Shown piece by piece: positions 52,268 through 61,059 of a DNA stretch of 64,000 nucleotides. Position 1 is the stretch's first letter; every line of letters starts with the position of its first letter. The translations under genes were made by a program, and so were the position numbers. This DNA comes from CAWIUB01 sp963839175 (GTDB lineage Bacteria; Actinomycetota; Actinomycetes; Mycobacteriales; Jatrophihabitantaceae): NCBI GenBank assembly GCA_963839175.1, contig CAWIUB010000030.1, positions 193,808 to 257,807 of the forward strand. The letters are read 5' to 3'. The notes beneath the pieces were generated by a model. It saw only the letters and a program-made list of their open reading frames with translations, did no database searches and was not told the DNA's origin.

Positions 52268-52624
52268 ATGGCAATGCTCAGCCTTCCGACGCTTGCCGGG
52301 CTGGTGTCAACGGTGATCTTCGCGGCGAGCACGCTGCCGATGCTGGTCAAGGCCCGCCGGTCCCGTGATCTGGCGTCCTACAGCCTCGGCAACATCGCGC
52401 TGGCCAACCTTGGCAACGCGGTGCACTCGATCTACGTGTACAGCCTGCCGCCCGGGCCGATCTGGCTGTTGCACACGTTCTACCTGATCAGCACCGGGTT
52501 GATGCTGGGCTGGTACCTGCGCTACGGGCTGCGAAGACCTACTCACCCAGCCACTGCAGGGATGGACGGATCGCCCGACGCGGCGCGTGCCCGCGGGTTC
52601 CTAGCCTCCCCTCACCCCAGATGA
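52268..52624 (+). CDS. SemiSWEET / PQ-loop-like membrane protein
   Basis: A 118-residue protein with three membrane helices: LAGLVSTVIFAASTLPMLVKARRSRDLASYSLGNIALANLGNAVHSIYVYSLPPGPIWLLHTFYLISTGLMLGWYLRYGLR. The triple-helix unit with a Pro in the first helix and S-x2-S-x-N after the loop resembles SemiSWEET/PQ-loop transporters, which work as dimers to move sugars or other small solutes. The C-terminal 25 residues are read through the next promoter and are probably not functional. ATG 52268 is at the predicted transcript start. Confidence 0.72.
   Translation: MAMLSLPTLAGLVSTVIFAASTLPMLVKARRSRDLASYSLGNIALANLGNAVHSIYVYSLPPGPIWLLHTFYLISTGLMLGWYLRYGLRRPTHPATAGMDGSPDAARARGFLASPHPR
52570..52607 (+). 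promoter_or_regulatory. Island promoter box, copy 2 (first monooxygenase)
   Basis: ATCGCCCGACGCGG followed after the same 26 bases (52574 to 52600) by CCTAGCCT; -10 TAGCCT at 52602-52607. The predicted transcript start is near 52614. The box overlaps the 3' end of the SemiSWEET-like gene. Confidence 0.6.
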
Positions 52625-52650
52625 AGAGCGCCCCGGATAAGGAGCACGCT

Positions 52651-53751
52651 ATGGACACGCAGCACATCGAGACGCTGATCATCGGAGCCGGGCAGGCCGG
52701 GCTCTCGACCGGCTACCACCTCAAGCGTCGCAGCCGCCGGTTCCTGATCGTCGACACGAACGCACGCGTCGGCGACAACTGGCGAAGGCAGTGGGACACG
52801 CTGCGGCTGTACACCCCGGCGAAGTACGACGGGCTGCCAGGGCTGCCGTTCCCGGCGCCCGCCTGGCACTGCCCGCAGAAGGACGAGGTCGGCGACTACC
52901 TGGAACGGTATGCGCTGCGCTTCGACCTTCCGGTGCGTACCAGCACCCGGGTGGAACGCCTCGAGGCGCGGCCGGACGGCGGGTACCTCGCGACGGTCGG
53001 CGACGAGACGATCAGCTGCGACAGCGTGGTGGTGGCCACCGGCACCTTCGGGCGCACACCGAACCTGCCCACGTTCGGCGCCGAACTCGACCCGTCGATC
53101 CGGCAGCTGCACTCCAGCCAGTACCGGCGGCCCGCCCAGCTACAACCCGGGCCCGTCCTGGTGGTCGGCGCCTCGCACTCGGGGCTGGATATCGCCTACG
53201 AACTCGCCGAGTCCCGGCCGACGGTCTTGTGCGGCCCGAGCCGCGGCAACATCCCGTTCCGCCCGGAATCCCGGCGGGCACGCGTGCTCTTTCCTATCGC
53301 CGTGTTCGCGTTCAAGCACGTGCTGACCCGGCGAACACCGATGGGCCGCAAGGAGATGCACGAGGTGCGCCTGCACGGCGGACCCGCCTTCCGGATCAAG
53401 CACGAGGATCTGGACCGCCGCGGCGTGGTCCGAAACCAGGCCCGGATGACTGCGGTCGCCGATGGGCGGCCCCGGCTCGACGACGGCACGGTCCTCGACG
53501 TCGCCAACGTTGTGTGGTGCACCGGCTTCAGGCAGGTCTTCGACTGGATCGGCCTGCCAATCCTGGACGAGCACGGCTGGCCGGTGGAGTACCGCGGCGT
53601 CGTCGACGCCGCACCGGGGCTGTACTTCTGCGGCCTGTCGTTCCAGTACGCGTTCAGCTCCATGGTGTTCCCCGGCATCAGCCGGGACGCCGACTACGTA
53701 GCCCGCCAAATTGTGGCCCGCTCGGCGCCGGTGAATCAGGTCGCCGCCTGA
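52651..53751 (+). CDS. Flavin-containing monooxygenase (group B), first copy
   Basis: A 366-residue NAD(P)/FAD monooxygenase of the CzcO/Baeyer-Villiger-like group. FAD loop LIIGAGQAGLSTGYHL, NADPH loop VLVVGASHSGLDIAYELAE, linker motif VVVATGTFGRTPNLP, and the closing VVWCTGFRQVFDWIGLP are present. ATG 52651 is chosen for its AAGGAG at 52639-52644; an in-frame ATG at 52621 has no such site. The substrate is unknown. A paralogue lies at 55615, with a LuxR regulator between them. Confidence 0.9.
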   Translation: MDTQHIETLIIGAGQAGLSTGYHLKRRSRRFLIVDTNARVGDNWRRQWDTLRLYTPAKYDGLPGLPFPAPAWHCPQKDEVGDYLERYALRFDLPVRTSTRVERLEARPDGGYLATVGDETISCDSVVVATGTFGRTPNLPTFGAELDPSIRQLHSSQYRRPAQLQPGPVLVVGASHSGLDIAYELAESRPTVLCGPSRGNIPFRPESRRARVLFPIAVFAFKHVLTRRTPMGRKEMHEVRLHGGPAFRIKHEDLDRRGVVRNQARMTAVADGRPRLDDGTVLDVANVVWCTGFRQVFDWIGLPILDEHGWPVEYRGVVDAAPGLYFCGLSFQYAFSSMVFPGISRDADYVARQIVARSAPVNQVAA

Positions 53752-53786
53752 CCGGGCACGCCTACGCTGTTACTCGGGGGTGCGCG

Positions 53787-55412
53787 ATGGGCGTAGTCGA
53801 GGAGCTGATCCGGGCCCGGGAGGCTTACGACCGCCGCGAGTGGCTGGCGGCGTACGACGGGTTGTCCGTCGCCGCCCCGGACGAGCTCACCGCTGACGAC
53901 TTCGTCCAACTCGCCACCGCGGCCTACCTCCTCGGCCGGCGCAACGACTGCGTGCAGGCTCTGCAGCGCGCCTACCAGCTCAACCTCGACGCCGGTGACG
54001 TACCGGCTGCGGTGCGCAGCGCGTTGTGGCTGGCCACGGTGCTGCTCACCAGCGGTGAGTCGGCGATCGGCGGCGGCTGGGTGGCCCGGTCGCAACGGCT
54101 GCTCGACGAGCTCGACGGCGACGTGGTCGAACGCGGGTACCTGCTCATCCACCTGATGTACCGGCACATCTACGCCGGCGAGTTCGCCGCCGCCTACGAG
54201 CTCGCGGCGCAGATCACCGGCTACGGGCACCGCTACCACGACCCGGACCTGATCGCGATGGGGCTGTCCAGCGAGGGCCGGTTGCTGCTGTACGGCGGTC
54301 GCGTGCCGGACGGTCTCGCGCTGCTCGACGAGTCGATGGTCGGTGTCGCAGCCGGTGAGGTGTCCACCATCTTCGCCGGCAACATCTACTGCTCGATGAT
54401 CGAGGGCTGCCAGGAGATCGCCGACTTCGACCGGGCGGCCCGCTGGACCGCGGCACTGACCACCTGGTGCGCCGAACAGCCTGGGCTCGTGGCGTTCACC
54501 GGCCAGTGCGCCGTGCACCGGGGGCAGATCATGCGGGCGCACGGCGCCTTCGACGAGGCGCTCACCGAGTTCGACCTATCGGTGCAGCGGTACCTCGCGA
54601 ACCAGACGCCAGGTCCGGCCGGTCTCGCGATGGCCGAGCGCGGCGACGTGCTCCGGATCCGCGGCGACCTGGCCGGCGCGGATGCAGCTTACGAGCAGGC
54701 GATCGCGTTCGGCCACGAACCGCAGCCCGGGCTGGCGCTGCTGTGGCTTGCCCAGGGCCGCACCGAGGCCGCCGTCGCGGCCATCCGGCGGCTGCTCGAC
54801 GAGGTCGGCGACCCCGTGCACCGCTCGCAGCTGCTCCCAGCCGCGGTGGAGGTGCTGCTCGCCGCCCATCGGCACGACGAGGCCGCCACCCTCGCCACCG
54901 AGCTCGAATCCATCGCGGGTTCGTTCGGCTGCCCGTCGGTGCAGGCGCGCGCCGACCACGCCGCCGCACTGGTCGCTCTCGAGTCCGGCGACCTAGCGGC
55001 CGCGATGCCGCTGCTGCGCCGGGCCCGAGGCGTCTGGGAACGGCTAGGCGGGCGGTACGAGAGCGCGCGGTGCCGCGTGCTCCTCGGCCGGGTACTGCGC
55101 GCCCTCGGCGACGACGACACCGCCGTGACGGAACTCGCGGCCGCGCGGCACAGCTTCGCCGAACTGGGCGCCGTGCCAGCCGAGCGCGAAGCCGCCGCAC
55201 TGATCACCCCCACCTACCCCGCGGGGCTCACGGCGCGCGAGGTCCAGGTGTTGCGGATTGTCGCAGCGGGCCGGACCAACCCCGAGATCGCCACACTGCT
55301 CTTCCTCAGCGAGAAGACCGTCGCGCGGCACCTGAGCAACATCTTCACCAAGCTGGACGTCACCTCGCGTACCGCAGCGGCCGCGTTCGCCTTCGAACAC
55401 CACCTCGCGTGA
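53787..55412 (+). CDS. LuxR-family regulator with TPR-like sensor region
   Basis: A 541-residue regulator. Residues 1-460 form a TPR-like helical array (AREAYDRREWLAAYDGLSVAAPDELTADDFVQLATAAYLLGR..., RGDLAGADAAYEQAIAFG..., ESGDLAAAMPLLRRARGVWERLGG). There is no Walker A, so unlike the MalT-type gene at 10852 it has no ATPase. The C-terminal helix-turn-helix is YPAGLTAREVQVLRIVAAGRTNPEIATLLFLSEKTVARHLSNIFTKLDVTSRTAAAAFAFEHHLA. Starts 35 bases after the first monooxygenase and probably controls both monooxygenase genes. Confidence 0.9.
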   Translation: MGVVEELIRAREAYDRREWLAAYDGLSVAAPDELTADDFVQLATAAYLLGRRNDCVQALQRAYQLNLDAGDVPAAVRSALWLATVLLTSGESAIGGGWVARSQRLLDELDGDVVERGYLLIHLMYRHIYAGEFAAAYELAAQITGYGHRYHDPDLIAMGLSSEGRLLLYGGRVPDGLALLDESMVGVAAGEVSTIFAGNIYCSMIEGCQEIADFDRAARWTAALTTWCAEQPGLVAFTGQCAVHRGQIMRAHGAFDEALTEFDLSVQRYLANQTPGPAGLAMAERGDVLRIRGDLAGADAAYEQAIAFGHEPQPGLALLWLAQGRTEAAVAAIRRLLDEVGDPVHRSQLLPAAVEVLLAAHRHDEAATLATELESIAGSFGCPSVQARADHAAALVALESGDLAAAMPLLRRARGVWERLGGRYESARCRVLLGRVLRALGDDDTAVTELAAARHSFAELGAVPAEREAAALITPTYPAGLTAREVQVLRIVAAGRTNPEIATLLFLSEKTVARHLSNIFTKLDVTSRTAAAAFAFEHHLA

Positions 55413-55516
55413 ACGCGGCCCCAAAGGCCGTGAAGGACACCCGCGGCACCTCCATGCACGGTTCCGCTGATCCGCTACGTAGAACCACCCATCGCACCGA
55501 CGAGGAGTTGGGGGGT

Positions 55517-55552
55517 TCTCCCGAAGTCACCATGCCGCTGCCGTCCTAGCGT
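55517..55552 (+). promoter_or_regulatory. Island promoter box, copy 3 (second monooxygenase)
   Basis: TCTCCCGAAG followed after 25 bases (55520 to 55545) by CCTAGCGT, the third occurrence of the CCCGA / CCTAGCG pair. It is less alike than copies 1 and 2 between the boxes. It lies about 60 bases before the monooxygenase ATG at 55615. Confidence 0.5.
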
Positions 55553-55614
55553 CGAGGCGGCGCTGATGTCTGATCAGCCCGACATCCAAACGACGCGGAT
55601 ACGAGAGGTACGGC

Positions 55615-56799
55615 ATGCGGGAGGTTGGTGACCAAGCGGTGGTCTCAGAGAATCTCGGGGCCTCGGAGTATTTCGAGACTGTGATCATTGGCGGCGGCCA
55701 GGCAGGCCTGTCGGTGGGGTATCACCTGGCCCGGCGAGGTCGGCGATTCGTGATCCTGGACGCCAACGAGCGGATCGGCGACGCCTGGCGCAAGCGATGG
55801 GAGTCGCTGCGCCTGGTTACCCCGGCACGCTACAACGGGCTGCCGGGCTGGTCCTTCCCCGCGCCGGCCTGGGCGGTCCTCACCAAGGACGAGGTGGCCG
55901 ACTACCTGGAGGCGTACGCGGCCCGATTCGAACTGCCCGTTCGGACCGGCGTCCGCGTGGACGGCCTGTCCCGGGAGGCCGACCGGTACGTCGTGACGGC
56001 CGGGGACCGCCGGCTGGAATCCGACCAGGTCGTGGTGGCATCGGGCGCCTACCAGAGCCCTAGCATCCCCGCCTTCGCCGGCGAGCTCGACCCGAGCATC
56101 GTGCAGCTGCACTCCAGCCAATACCGGGATCCATCCCAGTTGCAGGAGGGCGGCGTTCTTGTGGTCAGCGCGGCCAACTCGGGCGCCGAGATCGCCCTCG
56201 AGGTGTCCGGGGAGCACCGGACCTGGTTGTCGGGCAGACATCCGGGCCAAGAACCCGTCCGCCCCGGAAGCCGGTGGGATCGACTACTCGTACCGCTGAT
56301 CTGGTTCATGGCCTCGCGCGTGGTGACCGTGAACACGCCGATCGGGCGGATCGTTGCGCAGAAGCTCCAGATACGAGGCGCGCACCATCACCACGGCCTG
56401 CCGCTGGCCTGGGTCAGGCCGAAGGACATCACCGCCGCCGGGATCCAGCGAGTACCCAGGACGACCGGGGTGCGGGGCGGGCAGCCGGTGCTCGATGATG
56501 GACGCGACCTGCAGGTGGCGAACGTGATCTGGTGTACCGGGTTCGTGCCGGACTTCGCCTGGATCGACCTTCCGGTCGTCGCCGCGGACGGCGGCCCGAT
56601 GCACGACCGCGGCATCGTGCGATCCGAGCCGGGCCTGTATTTCATTGGACTGGTCTTCTTGTATGCCATGGCATCGTCGCTTGTCGGTGGGGTCGGAAGG
56701 GACGCCGAGCACATTGCCAAGCACATCGCGTCACGTGAACCCAAGCGCCTGGCCGAGCCCTACGAACGGCATCAGGTTCCGGCGTGTACTCACAAGTGA
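55615..56799 (+). CDS. Flavin-containing monooxygenase (group B), second copy
   Basis: A 394-residue paralogue of the gene at 52651. FAD loop VIIGGGQAGLSVGYHLARRGRRFVILDANERIGDAWRKRWESLRLVTPARYNGLPG, second loop VLVVSAANSGAEIALEVS (the first Gly of GxGxxG is Ser, AANSG), and VIWCTGFVPDFAWIDLPV. The two proteins share layout and perhaps 45-50% of residues by eye. The weakened NADPH loop suggests altered cofactor use. ATG 55615 follows GAGAGG. The C-terminus (HQVPACTHK) reads into gene debris. Confidence 0.88.
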   Translation: MREVGDQAVVSENLGASEYFETVIIGGGQAGLSVGYHLARRGRRFVILDANERIGDAWRKRWESLRLVTPARYNGLPGWSFPAPAWAVLTKDEVADYLEAYAARFELPVRTGVRVDGLSREADRYVVTAGDRRLESDQVVVASGAYQSPSIPAFAGELDPSIVQLHSSQYRDPSQLQEGGVLVVSAANSGAEIALEVSGEHRTWLSGRHPGQEPVRPGSRWDRLLVPLIWFMASRVVTVNTPIGRIVAQKLQIRGAHHHHGLPLAWVRPKDITAAGIQRVPRTTGVRGGQPVLDDGRDLQVANVIWCTGFVPDFAWIDLPVVAADGGPMHDRGIVRSEPGLYFIGLVFLYAMASSLVGGVGRDAEHIAKHIASREPKRLAEPYERHQVPACTHK

Positions 56800-56867
56800 G
56801 CAGGCGGCAGCAGGCGGGCGCGCAGCAAGCCCATTCCGCTGAAGTCCGAGGTGTCTACAAACGCGTG

Positions 56868-57001
56868 CTGGCCGCAGCGTCGGTGCGTACCCGCTATGTC
56901 GAGGTGGGCGTCGGCGGTCGGGTTCACCCTTCTGGAGACGGGCGCCGGGCCGCCCGTCGTGCTTCTCCACGGCACCGGGACCTCGGCGGCCACAGCCGCA
57001 A
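56868..57001 (+). pseudogene. Alpha/beta-hydrolase remnant with frameshift
   Basis: One frame reads AASVRTRYVEVGVGGR (about 56871-56920); the next base register continues FTLLETGAGPPVVLLHGTGTSAATAA (about 56922-57000). Together they form the N-terminus of an alpha/beta hydrolase up to the oxyanion HGTG loop. After that, sequence of the HNH element begins. A frameshifted and truncated relic. Confidence 0.6.
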
Positions 57002-57103
57002 CCCCTCGACGGTCGACAGCGCGTCGGCGCGCGTTCACCAACCACACAGCGCCCGTCTCCCCCTCGCTCAAGTGCGGCTCCAGGGCAGCTGCACGCTCGG
57101 GCG

Positions 57104-58431
57104 TCACCTGTCGGGTGGGTAGCGGGGTGGGGTGACGTGGTAGGTGTGGCCGGTGGGGGCGGTCCACTGGTAGCTGCCGTCGGGTTGCCGGCGGCGTTGC
57201 CAGCCGGCGTGGTGTTTGGCGCGGTGGTGCCGGCGGCACAGCGAGGCGAGATTGTTGGCGCTGGTGGGCCCGCCGGATTCCCAGGCCAGCTGGTGATCCA
57301 GGTCGCAGCGGCGGGCCCGGCGCCGGCAGCCCGGGAAGACGCAGTGCTGGTCGCGGGCGATCACGAACTCGGCCAGATCGGTGGGTGGCCGGTAGGTGCT
57401 GCGGCCGCAGTCGAGCAGCGCGCCGGTGGCCGGGTCGGTGACCAGCCGCCGCCAGGTGCCGGTGGCGTCGGCGGCGATCCGCCGGGCGGCCGCCGGGGTG
57501 ATCGGCCCGTAGCCGGCCAGCTCCGCGGGCAGCTCGTCCAGCCCGAGCAGGGTGGACAACCCGACGGTGACCTGGATGGCCGGGCGGGCGCCGTGCTGCT
57601 CGGGCAGTCCCGGGTCGCCCAGTACCCGGGCGAACACGTCGACCAGCGCGTCGGCGCGCCGCTGGTCACAGCTGCGCTCGTCCTGCCCGTCGCGTCACCG
57701 AGGCCAGCGAGTCCAGCACGCAACCGATCAGCGCGGCGCCGTCGGCCGGCAGCAACGCCCACAGGCTGGCCATCCCATCCTGCGCCGGGCTGATCTGCAC
57801 CCGCCGCCGGTCCAGCGCGTCGGCGTGCCGGCGTTCCGCGGTGCGCGGGTCGGCGGCCAGCACCGCCCGCTGCACGCTGGCCGCGAACTGGCCCACCGTC
57901 TGCGCCCCGGCCCGGGGCAGCACCCGGGCCTCCACATCTGCGGCGACGTCTGCCTCGAAGTCCTTGACCGCCTCGGCCAACTTGACCGTGTGCAGATAGC
58001 TGATCTCCCCGGCGGCCAGCGCCCGCGCGGTGCCCGGCAACCGGTCCGTCAGCTGCCGAGCCACCGCCAACCGGTGATCCGCGGTACTACTTGGCCAGCC
58101 GCAACGCCGCCCCCACCTGCTCCCGGGTCCAGCCCTCGTCCGGGTCGGCGCCGACCCCCAGCGGATCGGCCTCCAACGAGGCCAGCACCCGCTGCTGCAC
58201 CGCATGCAGCCAGGCCAGCTGCCGCTCCACCCCCACCAGCAGGTCCACCCGCTGATCCGAGCCCACCGCCGCCGGATCGAGCATCGACAGCACCTCGACG
58301 ACATCCGGACCCGGCCGCGCCGCGGCCGCCCACACCGCCACCTCACCCGGCGCGTCCAGCACATCAGACAGGGATGGAGGCGGAGGCAACAATTTGCCGA
58401 ACACGTGTTCTATTCTACGTACCGACCGCAT
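57104..58431 (-). pseudogene. HNH endonuclease / DUF222 (13E12-repeat type), frameshifted
   Basis: Minus-strand 13E12-type protein in three registers. The N-terminal DUF222 part starts at 58431 and reaches a TAG at 58087 (GAALRLAK-stop); the middle continues one base out of phase (DHRLAVARQLTDRLPGTARALAAGEISYLHTVKLAEAV... to about 57700). The C-terminal part shifts back and contains the HNH nuclease site CVFPGCRRRARRCDLDHQLAWESGGPTSANNLASLCRRHHRAKHHAGW. A one-base insertion near 58085 and a one-base deletion near 57695 explain it. These proteins are multicopy mobile genes in actinobacteria. Confidence 0.88.
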
Positions 58432-58484
58432 CGCCCGTCAAGAAGAATCGCCAAGCACTACTGGGATCCCTTTGTTAGGGAGCG

Positions 58485-59261
58485 CTACGTCTGCCGCCGC
58501 AGCGTGCGCACCGCACCGCGCAGCTGGCGGGCCCGGTGCTGGGTCCCCCAGACGGTCACCCGCCATAGCGCCTCCCGCACGATCGAGCCGCTCATCTTGC
58601 TCTCGCCGCGCTCGCGCTCGCTGAACGTGATCGGCACCTCGGCTACCCGGCAACCGGCCTGGACCGCGCGCCAGGCCAGGTCGACCTGGAAGCAGTAGCC
58701 CTGGGACGCCACCGCCTGGTAGTCGATCTTCTCGAGCACGGCGCGCCGGTACGCGCGATAGCCGCCGGTGGCGTCGTGCAGGCCGACGCCCAGGGCCAGC
58801 CGGGTGTACAGGTTGCCGCCACGGGAGAGCAGCTCGCGTGAGGTGGACCAGTTGACGACCCGGCCACCGCGTACCCACCGCGATCCGAGCACGAGGTCGG
58901 CGTGGTCGAGGGCGTCGAGCAACCGCGGCAGCTGCTCGGGGGCGTGCGAACCGTCGGCGTCCATCTCGACCAGTACGTCGAAGTTGTGATCTAGCCCCCA
59001 GCCGAACCCGGCGATGTACGCGGAGCCGAGCCCCTCCTTCACCACCCGGTGCAGGGCGTGGACGCGTTCGTCGTCGGCCGCGAGGCGATCTGCGATGTCT
59101 CCCGTGCCATCGGGGCTGCCGTCGTCGACCACGAGCACGCTGGCAGCCGGCAGCGCGGCCAGCGCGCGCTCGACAATCAGCTCGATGTTGTCGCGCTCGT
59201 TGTAGGTGGGGATGACGACGAGCACCCGCCCGAGCCTCGTCTCGGTGCGCGCAGCACTCAC
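58485..59261 (-). CDS. ppm1: Polyprenol monophosphomannose synthase
   Basis: A 258-residue GT2 enzyme that makes polyprenyl-phosphate-mannose for lipoarabinomannan, lipomannan and protein mannosylation. Motifs: VVIPTYNERDNI, VVDDGSPDGT, EMDADGSHAPEQLPRL, GSRWVRGG, and VEVPITFSERERGESKMSG-like end. In M. tuberculosis this domain is fused to Lnt (Rv2051c); here it is a separate gene whose GTG overlaps the lnt stop by 4 bases, so the two products are still made together. Confidence 0.94.
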   Translation of the reverse strand: MSAARTETRLGRVLVVIPTYNERDNIELIVERALAALPAASVLVVDDGSPDGTGDIADRLAADDERVHALHRVVKEGLGSAYIAGFGWGLDHNFDVLVEMDADGSHAPEQLPRLLDALDHADLVLGSRWVRGGRVVNWSTSRELLSRGGNLYTRLALGVGLHDATGGYRAYRRAVLEKIDYQAVASQGYCFQVDLAWRAVQAGCRVAEVPITFSERERGESKMSGSIVREALWRVTVWGTQHRARQLRGAVRTLRRQT

Positions 59262-60886
59262 GTCGTCACCATCTCCTGTTCGTCGGTGGGCGCGGCGCCG
59301 CTCTCGACCCGGCCGCGGCGGTCACGCACACCCACGATCATGCCGGTTGCCGCAGCGGCCACCGCGATCACGGCCAGCACATACTCAGGAATGGCCCCCA
59401 GCCGCGTGGCGAGCGTCTCGGACGTCCGCAGCGGAACGGTCGTGACGATGCGGGCCGGGGTGAACAGCGCACCCGACCGCTGGCGGGTCGCCCCGTCCGG
59501 GCCGATGACCGCAGACAGACCGCTCGTCGACACCTGCACGGTAGTGCGGCCGTGTTCGACGGCGCGCAGCTGGCTCATGGCCAACTGCTGATAGGTCTCG
59601 GCGGTGTGCCCGAATGTGGCGTTGTTGGTTTGCACAACCAGCAGCTGGGCGCCCGCGGCCACCGAGGAGCGGACCAGTCCGTCGTAGGCGACCTCGAAGC
59701 AGATGACGTCACCGACCGGGTAGGGCCCGCCGGTGACCAGCCCGTTGCCAGTGCCCTTGACCATGTCGCGCTGCACCAGGTTGACCTTGTCGCTGATGAT
59801 CTTCGCGATGCCGCGCAGCGGGATGTACTCGGCGAACGGCACCGGGTGCCGCTTGATGTACGTGTCGCCCGGTCCGGTGCTCGGCGACCAGAGAATGCCC
59901 GCGTTGCGCGCATGGTTGCCTGGTCCGTCGAGGATGGCGCCCACCAGGATCGGCACGCCGACGGCCGCGACCGCCCGCTCGATCTCCGTGCGGGCATCGG
60001 CATTGTGGTACGGATCGAGGTCGGACGAGTTCTCCGGCCAGAGCACCAGATCGGGTCGCGTGACTCGGCCGGCCTTGATGTCGGCCGCCAGCGCCATCGT
60101 CTGCTGAACGTGGTTGTCGAGAACCTCTCGGCGGCGCGACTCGAAGTCGAGGCCCCGGTCGGGCACGTTGCCCTGGACGAGGGCGATCGTCGTCGTGTGC
60201 TCGTCCCTGTCCGCGGGCGGCGCGAGCGGCCAGCTCAGGAGGGCGCCGAGGGCAGGCACCGCGAGGAGCAGGGCCAGGCCGGCGGCCACCGCCGGCAACC
60301 TGGCCCGACCGGCGTTCACGCGCAGCACGGCTTGGGCCAATCCGGCGCCGGCCAGTGCGACGGCGAATGTCACGAGCGGTGCGCCGCCCAGCGCCGCGAA
60401 CCACCGCATCGGTGACTCGGCCTGGCTGAAAGCCAGGCGTCCCCACGGAAAACCGCCAAACGGCCACCGATCGCGCACCAGCTCCTCGAGCACCCACGTG
60501 GCGGCGACCCAGACCGGCGCGCCAGGCAGCCGCTGCACGCGCGGCAGCAAGGCGCCCACTCCCGCGAAGTAGCCCGCCTCCCACACGGCGAGGATCAGCC
60601 ACGGGACGGGTCCCACGTACACCCCGGTCCAGTGCAGCAGCGGAACGAAGAACGCGAGGCCGTAGAGCAGCCCGAGCCACGCGCCGGTGCGGCTGCGCCG
60701 TCCGTCCACGGCCACGCTCAGCCCGGCCACGCTCACGAACGCGAGCGGCCAGATGCCGAAACGCGGGAAGGCGAGGATGCCGACCAGGCCCGACGCAGCA
60801 CAGAGCACGGCGGCCCACCGCCGCCGCATCAGCGGCCCGCTGCGGACGTGCCCGGCCAGACCCCGCATCCGCTCAGTATCCGTCAC
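59258..60886 (-). CDS. lnt: Apolipoprotein N-acyltransferase
   Basis: A 542-residue integral membrane enzyme that N-acylates the cysteine of mature lipoproteins. Seven or eight helices precede a nitrilase-like domain; the catalytic triad is visible as Glu in LVLWPENSSDLDPY, Lys in TYIKRHPVPFAEYIPLR and Cys in GDVICFEVAYDG. A last helix (EYVLAVIAVAAAATGMIVGV) closes the chain. GTG 60886 is the upstream start; 60868 is possible. Translationally coupled to ppm1. Confidence 0.94.
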   Translation of the reverse strand: MTDTERMRGLAGHVRSGPLMRRRWAAVLCAASGLVGILAFPRFGIWPLAFVSVAGLSVAVDGRRSRTGAWLGLLYGLAFFVPLLHWTGVYVGPVPWLILAVWEAGYFAGVGALLPRVQRLPGAPVWVAATWVLEELVRDRWPFGGFPWGRLAFSQAESPMRWFAALGGAPLVTFAVALAGAGLAQAVLRVNAGRARLPAVAAGLALLLAVPALGALLSWPLAPPADRDEHTTTIALVQGNVPDRGLDFESRRREVLDNHVQQTMALAADIKAGRVTRPDLVLWPENSSDLDPYHNADARTEIERAVAAVGVPILVGAILDGPGNHARNAGILWSPSTGPGDTYIKRHPVPFAEYIPLRGIAKIISDKVNLVQRDMVKGTGNGLVTGGPYPVGDVICFEVAYDGLVRSSVAAGAQLLVVQTNNATFGHTAETYQQLAMSQLRAVEHGRTTVQVSTSGLSAVIGPDGATRQRSGALFTPARIVTTVPLRTSETLATRLGAIPEYVLAVIAVAAAATGMIVGVRDRRGRVESGAAPTDEQEMVTT

Positions 60887-61059
60887 CCCGCCAGGAATAC
60901 GTCCCTGCGCAGACAGTCATCCCCTTCGCTCCAGACTGCGCGGGGCATCGGGTCTGCCCGGCAGCGTTCTCGGACCGCCGGGCAATGGGTTACCGTCTCT
61001 GACGGAGTGCCGGGTCGGCCAGCGGTCCGGCGTACGGCAGACCATTGCGGGCGAAGGTC

